64,000 nt of DNA from contig NZ_FXAY01000001.1 of NCBI RefSeq assembly GCF_900177685.1, positions 682,001-746,000 of the forward strand. Direction: 5' to 3'. The stretch's first letter is position 1, and each line of letters begins with the position of its first letter. This DNA comes from Agreia pratensis (GTDB lineage: Bacteria; Actinomycetota; Actinomycetes; Actinomycetales; Microbacteriaceae). The position numbers and the translations under genes were made by a program. Of the stretch, positions 1 to 7,394 are shown one piece after another. Below the pieces are notes generated by a model. That model made no database searches. It was not told the DNA's origin and saw only the letters and a program-made list of their open reading frames with translations.

Positions 1-924
1 TCGCCTCCCGAGTTCGGCGAAATCTTGCCGAACCGTGGTGAGCGGTGGCCAGAAGTGTGCCGCATCGGGAATGTCGTCGAAGCCGACGATGCTGATGTCG
101 CGCGGAACCTCGAGTCCCCCGTCGCGGATAGCGTGCATGAGCCCCAAGGCCATCTGATCATTCGCCGCGAAGATTGCTGTGAAATCGCGCATCCTCAGCA
201 GCTCGCGCCCTGCGAAGTAGCCGAACTCGGCTGTCCAGTCGCCGAGAATGGGTGCCGTCGTGGGCATGTCTTGATCGCTCATCTCATCGAGGAACCCGGT
301 CATCCGCGCCTCTGCCTCGATCCAGTCCTGTGGACCGGCGAGGTGGTAGATGTAGCGATGCCCCAACTCGATGAGGTGTCTGGTCGCCAGACGCGCTCCC
401 AAGATCTGGTCGACCGAGAGCGACTTGTCCCCGTCGGTTCCGGTGGACTGCAGTGTGACGATCGGCAGGCGCAACGACATGCCGGCGAGAGTGTCGAACA
501 CCCGCCGCTGCGGCGCGATCACAACGAGGCCCTCGATGGCCTGGTCGAGCAGTCGGTCGATGGCACGCACGATGGCGGTGGACTCGTATCCGCTGATACT
601 GGCCGTGGTGACCGCATAGCCGGCCGCATTGGCAGCGTCTTCGATCGCCTGAATGCTGGCCGCGGGGCCGTAGTTGGTGCGCGAGGCGGTCAGGATGCCG
701 ATGGTGCGGGAACGAGACGTGACCAGCGCGCGAGCCGCCCGGTTGGGCCGGTACTGCAGCTGCTCCATCGAGTCGAGAACGCGCTGCTTGGTCTCTTCGC
801 GGATGTTCGGAAGATCGTTGATGACGCGAGAGACGGTCTGATGGGAGACTCCGGCGAGGCGCGCCACATCGTGCATGCTCGGTGCCCGTGACTTCTTCGC
901 CACCGGCTCGGGTTCCTGTGCCAC
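1..924 (-). CDS. LacI-family transcriptional regulator (C-terminus cut by window edge)
   Basis: The reverse strand is open from the GTG at 922-924 to the first base, giving 308 codons of a family usually about 335-345 aa long, so only the last part is missing. The N-terminus carries a LacI helix-turn-helix (MHDVARLAGVSHQTVSRVI, about residues 17-35) followed by the hinge segment YRPNRAARALVTSRSRTIG. The periplasmic-binding-protein-like effector domain follows, with the motifs FAANDQMALG and ISIVGFDDIPDA. It should bind an operator and release it when a sugar-like ligand binds; the ligand cannot be read from sequence. GTG at 924 has a GAGG about 10 nt upstream; an in-frame stop lies just above it, so the start can only be this GTG or a TTG slightly upstream. 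An operator-like dyad at 962-973 suggests autoregulation. Confidence 0.9.
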   Translation of the reverse strand, partial: MAQEPEPVAKKSRAPSMHDVARLAGVSHQTVSRVINDLPNIREETKQRVLDSMEQLQYRPNRAARALVTSRSRTIGILTASRTNYGPAASIQAIEDAANAAGYAVTTASISGYESTAIVRAIDRLLDQAIEGLVVIAPQRRVFDTLAGMSLRLPIVTLQSTGTDGDKSLSVDQILGARLATRHLIELGHRYIYHLAGPQDWIEAEARMTGFLDEMSDQDMPTTAPILGDWTAEFGYFAGRELLRMRDFTAIFAANDQMALGLMHAIRDGGLEVPRDISIVGFDDIPDAAHFWPPLTTVRQDFAELGRR

Positions 925-961
925 GCGTCTCAAACCTCATCGTTGTTCACGTTCACAAACG

Positions 962-973
962 GTGAGCGCTTAC
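962..973. promoter_or_regulatory. LacI-type operator-like dyad upstream of the first LacI gene
   Basis: GTGAGCGCTTAC is centred on AGCGCT, a palindromic core typical of LacI/GalR-family operators, with one mismatched pair in the arms. It lies about 40 bp upstream of the LacI GTG start. A direct repeat GTTCACGTTCAC lies just inside it, at about 947-958. Autoregulation is inferred from position. Confidence 0.4.
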
Positions 974-1054
974 TCATTATGCACACCCGCGAAGCCCGCG
1001 TCGTGCGCATCCCAGAACAGGGGGTGCTGCAGCGACCCCGGGGCGGCGGCGCTC

Positions 1055-1118
1055 TAATTCAGGAAGAACGCCTGCAAAACGGCGTTTTCGCGCTCGACGC
1101 CTCGGATTTTCCTGCAGA
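1055..1118 (+). repeat. Dispersed palindromic element, copy A
   Basis: The element begins TAATTCAGGAAGAACG and ends GGATTTTCCTGCAG. The termini CAGGAA and TTCCTG form an imperfect inverted repeat, and the centre contains GTTTTCGCGCTCG. Related copies lie at 1281-1345, 2446-2516 (reverse) and 57906-57976 (reverse). Two 21-bp tandem units (CAGCTCGCAACTTCGGCGGCG, second unit with one change) at 1201-1242 separate copies A and B. I see no gene between 925 and 1449; this 525-bp stretch is made of these repeats. Confidence 0.65.
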
Positions 1119-1280
1119 CCGGCGCCGCACATCCGATGCTTCGTGTTGCGAGTCCGCCGCTGCAACACAACGACGCGGCCTGCTGCACGAATCGGCGCCG
1201 CAGCTCGCAACTTCGGCGGCGCAGCTCGCAGCTTCGGCGGCGCACGATCTGAGTCGCTCCTTCCGCCGGCCGCCGCCTCC

Positions 1281-1345
1281 CTCATTCAGGAAGAACGCGC
1301 CCAAAACGTGGTTATCGCGCGCGGAGCGCCGGATTTTCCTGCAGA
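1281..1345 (+). repeat. Dispersed palindromic element, copy B
   Basis: Begins CTCATTCAGGAAGAACGC and ends CGGATTTTCCTGCAG, matching copy A at both ends with a diverged middle. It has the same orientation as copy A and lies about 105 bp upstream of the AbiEi/DUF559 start. Confidence 0.65.
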
Positions 1346-1449
1346 AGAGCGCGCCCTCCTCTCCACCACGTTCGTGCCAGGCATCGTTTACTCCACAGAA
1401 GTGCCTCCGCGCGGCCCGCAGCATTCAGCCAGGGGCGACGCTCGTGCTC

Positions 1450-2514
1450 ATGAACACATCTCGTGGGCACATCGCCTCCCGAAAAGCACTACTAGCCTTC
1501 GGCATGACACATCACTCGATCGCTCGTGCCGTCGCCCGCGGCGAACTTCTGCGCCTGCGACGTGGCTGGTACGCGACACCCCTCACCTCACCCAGTGCGA
1601 TGCGTGCTGTGACGGTGGGCGGCGTGACCACCTCGCTGTCGGCGACGGAGTTGTTGGGGCTGTGGACACCGCCCGACTCAGCTCTGCACGTGGCGGTTCC
1701 GAGCAATGCAAGCAGGTTGCGCGCTGCCGCACCTTACCCGCGGCGACCGCGGTCGACGCCGCAGTCGACGCCGAGGTCGACGCCGCAGTCGACGCCGAGG
1801 TCGACGTCGCGGTCGACGCCGCAGTCGAGGTCGAGGTCGACGGCGCTGACGGCATCGACGTCCCACTCAGACACCGGCGCGGAATCTCGCGGTGAGTCTG
1901 CACCGACACCCCTCTGCCTTCACTGGCGCAATCACAGAAGTTCGCCTCGAGACGGCGTGGCCTCGGTGATCGACGCACTGATCGATGCCGTGCAGTGCCA
2001 GCCGGAGGAATACTCGGTGGTCGTCATCGACTCGGCGTTGAACAAGGGCCTCGTCACGCTTCGCCAGCTCGAGGCCGCATTCGAGCGACTCCCCCGGCGC
2101 TATACTCGCGCACTCGGCCGGGCGGACGGTCGAAGCCAGTCGGGCACCGAGACCCTGGTTCGACTGCGGCTCCGTGCCCTCGGCATTCGCGTGTCTCTGC
2201 AGGTGCGCGTCTCCGGCGTCGGATACGTAGACCTGATCGTCGGCGACCGTTTCGTTCTCGAGTGCGACAGCAGAAGATTTCACACCGGTCACGAGAGGTA
2301 CCACGGGGATCGGCTGCGTGATCGAGAGCTCATCAGACTCGGCTACCTGCCCATGCGTCTCACCTACGAGATGATCATGTTCGACTGGCCAGAAACACTG
2401 GAAACTATCCTCTCCCGTGTAAGGCGGAGAGAACATCTGTGGCCGCGGCGCTCCAAAACAGGAAAAACCGCCGCTCGCCGCACGAAAACGCGCGATGAGG
2501 ACGGTTCTTCCTGA
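1450..2514 (+). CDS. AbiEi-type antitoxin domain / DUF559 (PD-(D/E)XK-like) protein
   Basis: I read a 354-aa protein from ATG 1450. The N-terminus (LLAFGMTHHSIARAVARGEL, then LRRGWYA) resembles the winged-helix domain of type IV toxin-antitoxin AbiEi proteins. The C-terminal third (VDLIVGDRFVLECDSRRFH, then RDRELIRLGYLPMRLTY) resembles DUF559, a Vsr/PD-(D/E)XK nuclease-like fold: the D and the E-x-D are the expected acidic residues. This two-domain architecture is common and of unproven function in Microbacteriaceae. The middle has a Ser/Thr/Arg/Pro/Gln-rich stretch encoded by 12-bp tandem units, and the last 20 or so residues are encoded by a reverse copy of the palindromic element. The frame stays open upstream to a TTG at 943, but that segment is repeat DNA, so I reject the longer start. 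No AbiEii toxin gene lies next to it. Confidence 0.72.
   Translation: MNTSRGHIASRKALLAFGMTHHSIARAVARGELLRLRRGWYATPLTSPSAMRAVTVGGVTTSLSATELLGLWTPPDSALHVAVPSNASRLRAAAPYPRRPRSTPQSTPRSTPQSTPRSTSRSTPQSRSRSTALTASTSHSDTGAESRGESAPTPLCLHWRNHRSSPRDGVASVIDALIDAVQCQPEEYSVVVIDSALNKGLVTLRQLEAAFERLPRRYTRALGRADGRSQSGTETLVRLRLRALGIRVSLQVRVSGVGYVDLIVGDRFVLECDSRRFHTGHERYHGDRLRDRELIRLGYLPMRLTYEMIMFDWPETLETILSRVRRREHLWPRRSKTGKTAARRTKTRDEDGSS
1752..1847 (+). repeat. 12-bp in-frame minisatellite inside the AbiEi/DUF559 gene
   Basis: Eight consecutive 12-bp units based on GTCGACGCCGCA / GTCGACGCCGAG start at 1752, 1764, 1776, 1788, 1800, 1812, 1824 and 1836, the later ones degenerate. As the unit is a multiple of three, copy-number change would lengthen or shorten the encoded STPQ/STPR linker without a frameshift. 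Confidence 0.85.
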
Positions 2515-2516
2515 AT
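2446..2516 (-). repeat. Dispersed palindromic element, copy C (reverse orientation)
   Basis: Read on the reverse strand it begins AATTCAGGAAGAACCG, contains GCGCGTTTTCG, and ends TTTTTCCTGTTTTGGAGCG. It overlaps the 3' end of the AbiEi/DUF559 gene and encodes its last 20 or so residues and stop codon. A GC-only stretch of GCGGCC-like triplets follows (2518-2568) up to the convergent desaturase stop. Confidence 0.65.
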
Positions 2517-2568
2517 TGCGGCGGCCGCAGCCGCAGCGGCGGCCGAAGCGGCAGCTGCAGCGGCGCGA

Positions 2569-3684
2569 CTAGCGGCCGAACGCCTGAGCTGCGGGGCAGT
2601 CGAACGGGTCGCCGCCAGCAGAGAGCCCCACCTTGTTGAGGTAACGGATCACGATGCCGTAGGACTGACGCAGACCGGTCTCGGTATAGAGAATGTCGTG
2701 CTTCTCGCAGTACTCCTTGGCGATGGCCTGGGCCTTCTTGAGGTTGGGCCGTGCCATGTTCGGAAAGAGGTGGTGCTCGACCTGGTAGTTGAGTCCGCCC
2801 ATGAACGTATCCATGACGAAGCCACCGCGGATGTTGCGCGAGGTCAGCACCTGGCGACGCAGGAAGTCGACCTTGCTGTCGTGCGGCAGGGTGGGCATTC
2901 CCTTGTGGTTGGGAGCGAACGATGCGCCCATGTAGACGCCGAAGACGGCGAGCTGAACGCCGATGAAGGCGAATGCCATTCCGGGCTCGAGCAGCAGGAA
3001 GATGACGATCACGTACGCGGCGATACGCGTGGTGAGCATGACGATCTCGAGCCAGCGCTTGTCGACCTTGCCCTTGCCGAAGACCGTGCGGAACCCGTGG
3101 ATGTGCAGGTTCAGGCCCTCGAGCATGAGGATCGGGAAGAAGAAGTATCCCTGGCGCTTGGTGGCCCAGGCGTAGAGGCCCTTGGCCTTGGCCGCGTCTT
3201 CGGGCGTGAACGACACGAAGTCGCGCTCGATGTCGGGGTCTTTGCCGAGCACGTTGGGGTTGGCGTGGTGACGAGAGTGCTTCGTCATCCACCATGAGTA
3301 GCTGATACCCACGAAGAGGTTGGCGAGCGTGCGGCCCGCGATGTCGTTGGCCTTGCCCGACGTGAACACCTGGCGGTGCGAAGCCTCGTGGGCGAGGAAG
3401 GCGAACTGCGTGAAGATGATGCCGAGTGCGGCGGCCATCAGCAGCTGCAGCCAGGAGTCACCGAGAAGAACGACGCCTACGCCGACGCCGCCGAGCGCTG
3501 CAACGAGCACACCGAACATGGCGTAGTAGAAACCCTTGCGGCGGCGGAGAAGGCCGGCATCGCGAACGGTGTTCAGAAGCGCCGAATACTCGCTGGTCGG
3601 GCTGGTACGCGCACCGCCAGGCTTCGTCTTCGTGAAGGTAACGCGCGGTTTGACTGTGTCGGTCACAAGGCCCCTCTCGGCCAT
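2569..3684 (-). CDS. Front-end-type acyl-CoA/acyl-lipid fatty acid desaturase
   Basis: A 371-aa membrane di-iron desaturase. The three histidine boxes are complete: H99-EAS-H103, H136-SR-HH140 and QVEHH at 301-305. Gln in place of the first His of box three is the hallmark of front-end or linoleoyl-CoA-type desaturases (PF00487). Hydrophobic segments at about 54-75 and 79-98 and a second pair near 215-255 give the usual four-helix topology. The enzyme should insert a cis double bond into membrane acyl chains using O2 and an electron donor; no fused cytochrome b5 is visible. I chose ATG 3684 because GCGAGGG lies 5-10 nt upstream; an internal GTG at 3666 also has a purine-rich site. The gene converges on the AbiEi/DUF559 gene and follows a VanZ-like gene in the same direction. 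Confidence 0.9.
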   Translation of the reverse strand: MAERGLVTDTVKPRVTFTKTKPGGARTSPTSEYSALLNTVRDAGLLRRRKGFYYAMFGVLVAALGGVGVGVVLLGDSWLQLLMAAALGIIFTQFAFLAHEASHRQVFTSGKANDIAGRTLANLFVGISYSWWMTKHSRHHANPNVLGKDPDIERDFVSFTPEDAAKAKGLYAWATKRQGYFFFPILMLEGLNLHIHGFRTVFGKGKVDKRWLEIVMLTTRIAAYVIVIFLLLEPGMAFAFIGVQLAVFGVYMGASFAPNHKGMPTLPHDSKVDFLRRQVLTSRNIRGGFVMDTFMGGLNYQVEHHLFPNMARPNLKKAQAIAKEYCEKHDILYTETGLRQSYGIVIRYLNKVGLSAGGDPFDCPAAQAFGR

Positions 3685-3820
3685 CGGGCCCTCGCAGGGC
3701 AGCAAGACACCAGGTACTAGCGGTGGCTTGCTCTCACTCTAGGGTGCGGGTCACCTATTCCACGGGTCGAGCCACGGATGCACGGTCTTCCGGTAGAGGA
3801 TTGCCAGGCCAGGGCATTGC

Positions 3821-4255
3821 TTAACGCCGCTGCCGCCCGAGCTGTACATAACGCAGAACGCATATAGCCGCACCACCGAGCAACGCGCCCGCCGTATTCG
3901 CAACCACATCACCGGCCGACGGGAACCGCTGAGGCAGCCATAGTGCCTGTGTGAGCTCGATCGTGAGCGACGCCACGAACCCGAGCAGACCAGACACCCA
4001 CCACAGCGACGGCCATGCCAGCAGAGCTATCAGCGCCCCGAGGGGAACGAACATCACGACGTTCGACGCCGATTCGACCACGGAATAGGTGATCCACTCG
4101 GGCAGACCGTGCCGATGCAGCACCCCGAGTAGCCGAGCGAGCGCGCTCTGAAACGGCTTGTCGACGGGCGTCGGCCAGAACGTGATCGCCACGACCAGGA
4201 TCGCGATCATGCCCAGAGCGCGCCAGGCCCATCGTCGAGTGCGCGCGCCGGTCAT
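3821..4255 (-). CDS. VanZ-like membrane protein
   Basis: A 144-aa protein with four hydrophobic segments. It shows the VanZ family pattern ESASNVVMFVPLGALI in the middle, then IELTQALWLPQRFPSAGD and VVANTAGALLGG. VanZ-like proteins take their name from a teicoplanin-resistance accessory factor, but most genomic copies have no proven role; resistance should not be inferred here. The ATG at 4255 overlaps no neighbour. A 136-bp gap separates it from the desaturase downstream, so co-transcription is possible but not obvious. Confidence 0.8.
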   Translation of the reverse strand: MTGARTRRWAWRALGMIAILVVAITFWPTPVDKPFQSALARLLGVLHRHGLPEWITYSVVESASNVVMFVPLGALIALLAWPSLWWVSGLLGFVASLTIELTQALWLPQRFPSAGDVVANTAGALLGGAAICVLRYVQLGRQRR

Positions 4256-4317
4256 GCCACGAGGCTAGCGAAGGAGGGTTTCGCCGCTATTGCCGCGACG
4301 AATCGATCGTGCTTCGG

Positions 4318-4400
4318 CCAGACCCCGAGGAGCAGACCCAGAGCACCAGCCCCCGAGGGGCAGACCCCAGAAGGCCAGCCCCCGACTACTAGACCCCGAG
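4318..4400. repeat. Degenerate AGACCCCGAG-like repeats at the 3' end of the rhamnose gene
   Basis: Short imperfect repeats of the type CAGACCCCGAGGAGCAGA and CCAGCCCCCGA recur about every 20 bp. The last, AGACCCCGAGG, contains the stop codon of the downstream RmlC-RmlD gene. The stretch has no coding signal. Function unknown. Confidence 0.5.
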
Positions 4401-5777
4401 GTACTGCTTCAGCGCCTCGTCGCCATCACGAGGAACGAACCCGGTGGCCGCGAGCTTGCCCAAAGGCAGAACGCTGCCGAGCGGCCTCGGCGCAACAGAC
4501 TTGCCGGCGAAGTACTCTTCGGTCGACACCCCGGTCACATCTGAGGCGGCGTGCCCCGTGAGCTCATACACGCGCGCCGCGACGGCCGCCCACGACAGAG
4601 GCTCGCCCTCGTTCGTGAGGTTGTAGGTGCCGAATGAAGCACCCGACGAAAGCAGGTGCCGGATGCCCGCGGCCAGGTCGGTCGTGAAGGTCAAGCGCCC
4701 GATCTGGTCGTTCACGACGCTCGGTGCGATGCCGCGCGAAGCGAGCGACGCCATGGTGCGCACGAAGTTGTTGCCCTCGCCGATGACCCAGCTGGTGCGC
4801 ACGATGTAGTGCTTGGGAACAGTGGAGACGAGCGCGTCGGCGGCAGCCTTGGTCTGCCCGTAGACGCCCAGCGGCGAGAACGCCTCGTCTTCGGGATGCT
4901 CGGCCGCGGTTCCGTCGAAGACATAATCGCTCGAGACGTGCACAAGAGTGAGGCGGTTCGCGGTGGCGACCGATGCGAGCAACGCGACGGCCGAGACGTT
5001 CGCGGCCCACGCATCCACTCGGCCTGTGGCCGTCTCTGCCTCGTCAACCTTGGTGTAGGCGGCGGCGTTGATGATGGTGTCGTAGTCGCCCCAGTGCCGC
5101 GAGGTGTAGCTGGCGGGGTCGGCCACGTCGAAGTCGGCGCGCGAGACGAACTCGGCGTCGGGGAATTCGGCGCGCAGGGCGAGTCCGAGCTGTCCGCCGG
5201 CACCCAGCACCAGGGTGCGCGCGCCCTTCATGGGCACCACATCGGCGAGGCGCGGGTGGGCCTGGTCTTTCGCGCTGATCTCGACGTCGTCGAGCGCGAT
5301 GGGCCACTGGATGTTCGAGGTCTCGTCGGCGAGATTGAGGAACGTGTACGAGGCGGCCGGGCTCCAGTGGTCGTTGACCAGGTAGGTGTAGGCCGTGTCT
5401 TCTTCGAGCGTCTGGTAGGAGTTGCCTACGCCGCGCGGCACATAGACGGCGCGACCCGCGTCGAGCTCGACGGTGACGACGGCGCCGAAGGTGTCGCCCT
5501 CGCGCAGGTCGACCCACGCGCCGAAGATGCGGCCGGTGGCGACAGAGACGTACTTGTCCCAGGGTTCGGCGTGAATGCCGCGGGTCGTTCCGGTCTTGCC
5601 ATTGAACGAGATGTTGTTCTGCACCGGTCCGAAGTCGGGCAGCCCGAGGGCCAGCATCTTCTCGCGCTGCCAGTTCTCTTTGAACCAGCCGCGGTTGTCG
5701 CCATGCACCGGCAGATCGAGAATGACGAGCCCCGGAATCGCGGTCTCGGTCAGACGCAGTTCTGTCGCTTCGGCCAT
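4389..5777 (-). CDS. Fused dTDP-4-dehydrorhamnose 3,5-epimerase / reductase (RmlC-RmlD)
   Basis: A 462-aa fusion of the last two steps of dTDP-L-rhamnose synthesis. Residues 1-180 form an RmlC-like cupin (GLVILDLPVHGDNRGWFKEN, RGIHAEPWDKYVSV, AVYVPRGVGNSYQ). From about residue 190 comes a Rossmann-fold RmlD-like reductase with the nucleotide motif LVLGAGGQLGLALRAEF, INAAAYTKVDEAE, SSDYVFDG and the catalytic Y-x-x-x-K in VYGQTKAAADALV. This fused form is known in actinobacteria, usually annotated as a sugar-nucleotide-binding protein. ATG 5777 is chosen because it begins the RmlC homology and has AGGT upstream; 21 further in-frame codons are open. No rmlA or rmlB gene is in the window, so the precursor steps are encoded elsewhere. 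The product could feed the rhamnosyltransferase-like GT2 genes at 25.5 and 32.3 kb. Confidence 0.88.
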   Translation of the reverse strand: MAEATELRLTETAIPGLVILDLPVHGDNRGWFKENWQREKMLALGLPDFGPVQNNISFNGKTGTTRGIHAEPWDKYVSVATGRIFGAWVDLREGDTFGAVVTVELDAGRAVYVPRGVGNSYQTLEEDTAYTYLVNDHWSPAASYTFLNLADETSNIQWPIALDDVEISAKDQAHPRLADVVPMKGARTLVLGAGGQLGLALRAEFPDAEFVSRADFDVADPASYTSRHWGDYDTIINAAAYTKVDEAETATGRVDAWAANVSAVALLASVATANRLTLVHVSSDYVFDGTAAEHPEDEAFSPLGVYGQTKAAADALVSTVPKHYIVRTSWVIGEGNNFVRTMASLASRGIAPSVVNDQIGRLTFTTDLAAGIRHLLSSGASFGTYNLTNEGEPLSWAAVAARVYELTGHAASDVTGVSTEEYFAGKSVAPRPLGSVLPLGKLAATGFVPRDGDEALKQYLGV

Positions 5778-5994
5778 GGGTGATACCTGTGCTTTCTCTC
5801 GCCGCACGCGTTCGGTCGCGCGCAGCGAGCCTATCGGCAACGGGCGCTCGGGTCACCCTGGCAAGGGGCACGCCCATGAAACGCGACGCACCGTAGCAGT
5901 CACGGCTGCCGTTGTGGCACGATGTGGCTGAACAGCTCGGTGGCCGGGGGTCCGCATAACTCGTGGCTTTGTCGACCTCGAAAGGCACGATCTC

Positions 5995-7392
5995 ATGGCA
6001 ATCACAGCAATCCGCGGAACCTTCTTCGACTTCGTCGACGACCCGTGGAAGCACGTGGGCAGTGAACACGAGGCCGCGCGCTTCACCCTCGACGGCCTGC
6101 TGGTGATCGACGACGGCATCATCGTGGCGTTCGGCGACTTCTACGACGTGGCCCCCTCCTATCCGGGCATCGACCCGACGGTCATCGCCGACCGCATCAT
6201 CATGCCGGGGTTCATCGACGGCCACATCCATGTGCCGCAGACGCGCGTGCTCGGCGCCTTCGGTCAGCAGTTGCTGCCGTGGCTGAACGACACCGTCTTT
6301 CCCGAAGAGGCGAGGTACAGCGACCGCGAGTACGCCCGCGAGGGCACCGAGCGATTCTTCGAGAACGTGCTCGCGGGGGGAACGACGACCGTTCAGGCCT
6401 TCACGACCACCTCGCCCGTGGCGACAGAAGAGTTCTTCGAGGCAGCATCGCGCCGCAACATGCTCGTCATCGGTGGAGTGACAGGCATCGACCAGTTCGC
6501 CCCCGAGGGCACGACCAGCACGCCCGAGCAGTTCTACGCCGACAGCACCGCCATGATCGAGAAGTACCACGGCACCGGCCGCAACCTCTATGCCATCACG
6601 CCGCGCTTCGCCCTGGGGGCGACCGAGCGGCTGCTCGAGGCGTGTCAGAAACTGAAGCAGGAGCATCCGGATCTGTGGGTCAACACCCACATCTCTGAGA
6701 ACCCGGCCGAGATCGCGGGCGTGCTGCAGGCCCACCCCGACTGCACCGACTACCTGGGCGTCTACGAGAAGTACGGGTTGGTCGGCCCCAAGTTCTCGGG
6801 CGGCCACGGCATCTGGCTCTCTGACAACGAGTTCGCGCGCATGAGCGACAGCGGCGCCGCCGTGGTGTTCTGCCCCTGCTCCAATCTGTTTCTCGGCAGC
6901 GGCGTCTTTCGCCTGGGCAAGGCCACAGACCCTGACAGGCGGGTTCGGATGTCGTTCGGTACCGACATGGGCGGAGGTAACCGTTTCAGCATGGTCAACG
7001 TTCTCGACGAGGCCTACAAGGTGGGCATGCTCGGCAACACGCTGCTCGACGGAAGCACCAATCGCGTCACCCAGGATCTGGCGCAGTCGGAGCGCAGCAA
7101 GCTGTCGCCCTATCGCGCGTTCTGGTCGGTGACCCTGGGCGGTGCAGAGGGGCTCTACATCGACGACCGGGTGGGCAACTTCGAGGTGGGCAAAGAAGCC
7201 GACTTCGTGGCCCTCGACTACACGGCCGGCCCGCCCGCGATGCCGTGGCACCAGGAGCTGTTCTTCGGCGCATCCGGCCCCACCACCATGGAGGAGGCCG
7301 CCCACGCCCTATTCAGCATCATGATGGTCGGCGACGACCGCAATGTCGACGAGACATGGGTCTCGGGCGTGCGCCTCTACAAGAAGGCCTGA
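5995..7392 (+). CDS. guaD: Guanine deaminase
   Basis: A 465-aa amidohydrolase-superfamily enzyme that converts guanine to xanthine and ammonia in purine salvage or catabolism. Zinc ligands and catalytic residues are visible: H77-x-H79 in GFIDGHIHVPQ, H232 and E235 in NTHISEN, H271 in SGGHGIWLSD and D324 in SFGTDMGGG. Family signatures ITPRFALGATE and CPCSNLFLGSG identify guanine deaminase rather than another amidohydrolase. Length matches the family (about 440-470 aa). It is followed 2 nt later by an ABM-domain membrane protein gene, so the two are probably one operon. No xanthine dehydrogenase or purine permease lies nearby. Confidence 0.95.
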   Translation: MAITAIRGTFFDFVDDPWKHVGSEHEAARFTLDGLLVIDDGIIVAFGDFYDVAPSYPGIDPTVIADRIIMPGFIDGHIHVPQTRVLGAFGQQLLPWLNDTVFPEEARYSDREYAREGTERFFENVLAGGTTTVQAFTTTSPVATEEFFEAASRRNMLVIGGVTGIDQFAPEGTTSTPEQFYADSTAMIEKYHGTGRNLYAITPRFALGATERLLEACQKLKQEHPDLWVNTHISENPAEIAGVLQAHPDCTDYLGVYEKYGLVGPKFSGGHGIWLSDNEFARMSDSGAAVVFCPCSNLFLGSGVFRLGKATDPDRRVRMSFGTDMGGGNRFSMVNVLDEAYKVGMLGNTLLDGSTNRVTQDLAQSERSKLSPYRAFWSVTLGGAEGLYIDDRVGNFEVGKEADFVALDYTAGPPAMPWHQELFFGASGPTTMEEAAHALFSIMMVGDDRNVDETWVSGVRLYKKA

Positions 7393-7394
7393 GC

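Noticed and set aside
943-1449. In-frame extension of the AbiEi/DUF559 gene to a TTG at 943
   Set aside because: The extra 169 codons run through palindromic element copies and GC-rich tandem units, have no family-like sequence, and the wHTH homology starts just after ATG 1450.
5044-7305. Very long open frame on the reverse strand (753 codons)
   Set aside because: It lies antisense to guaD and overlaps the RmlC-RmlD gene out of frame; it is His/Arg-rich shadow sequence typical of high-GC DNA.
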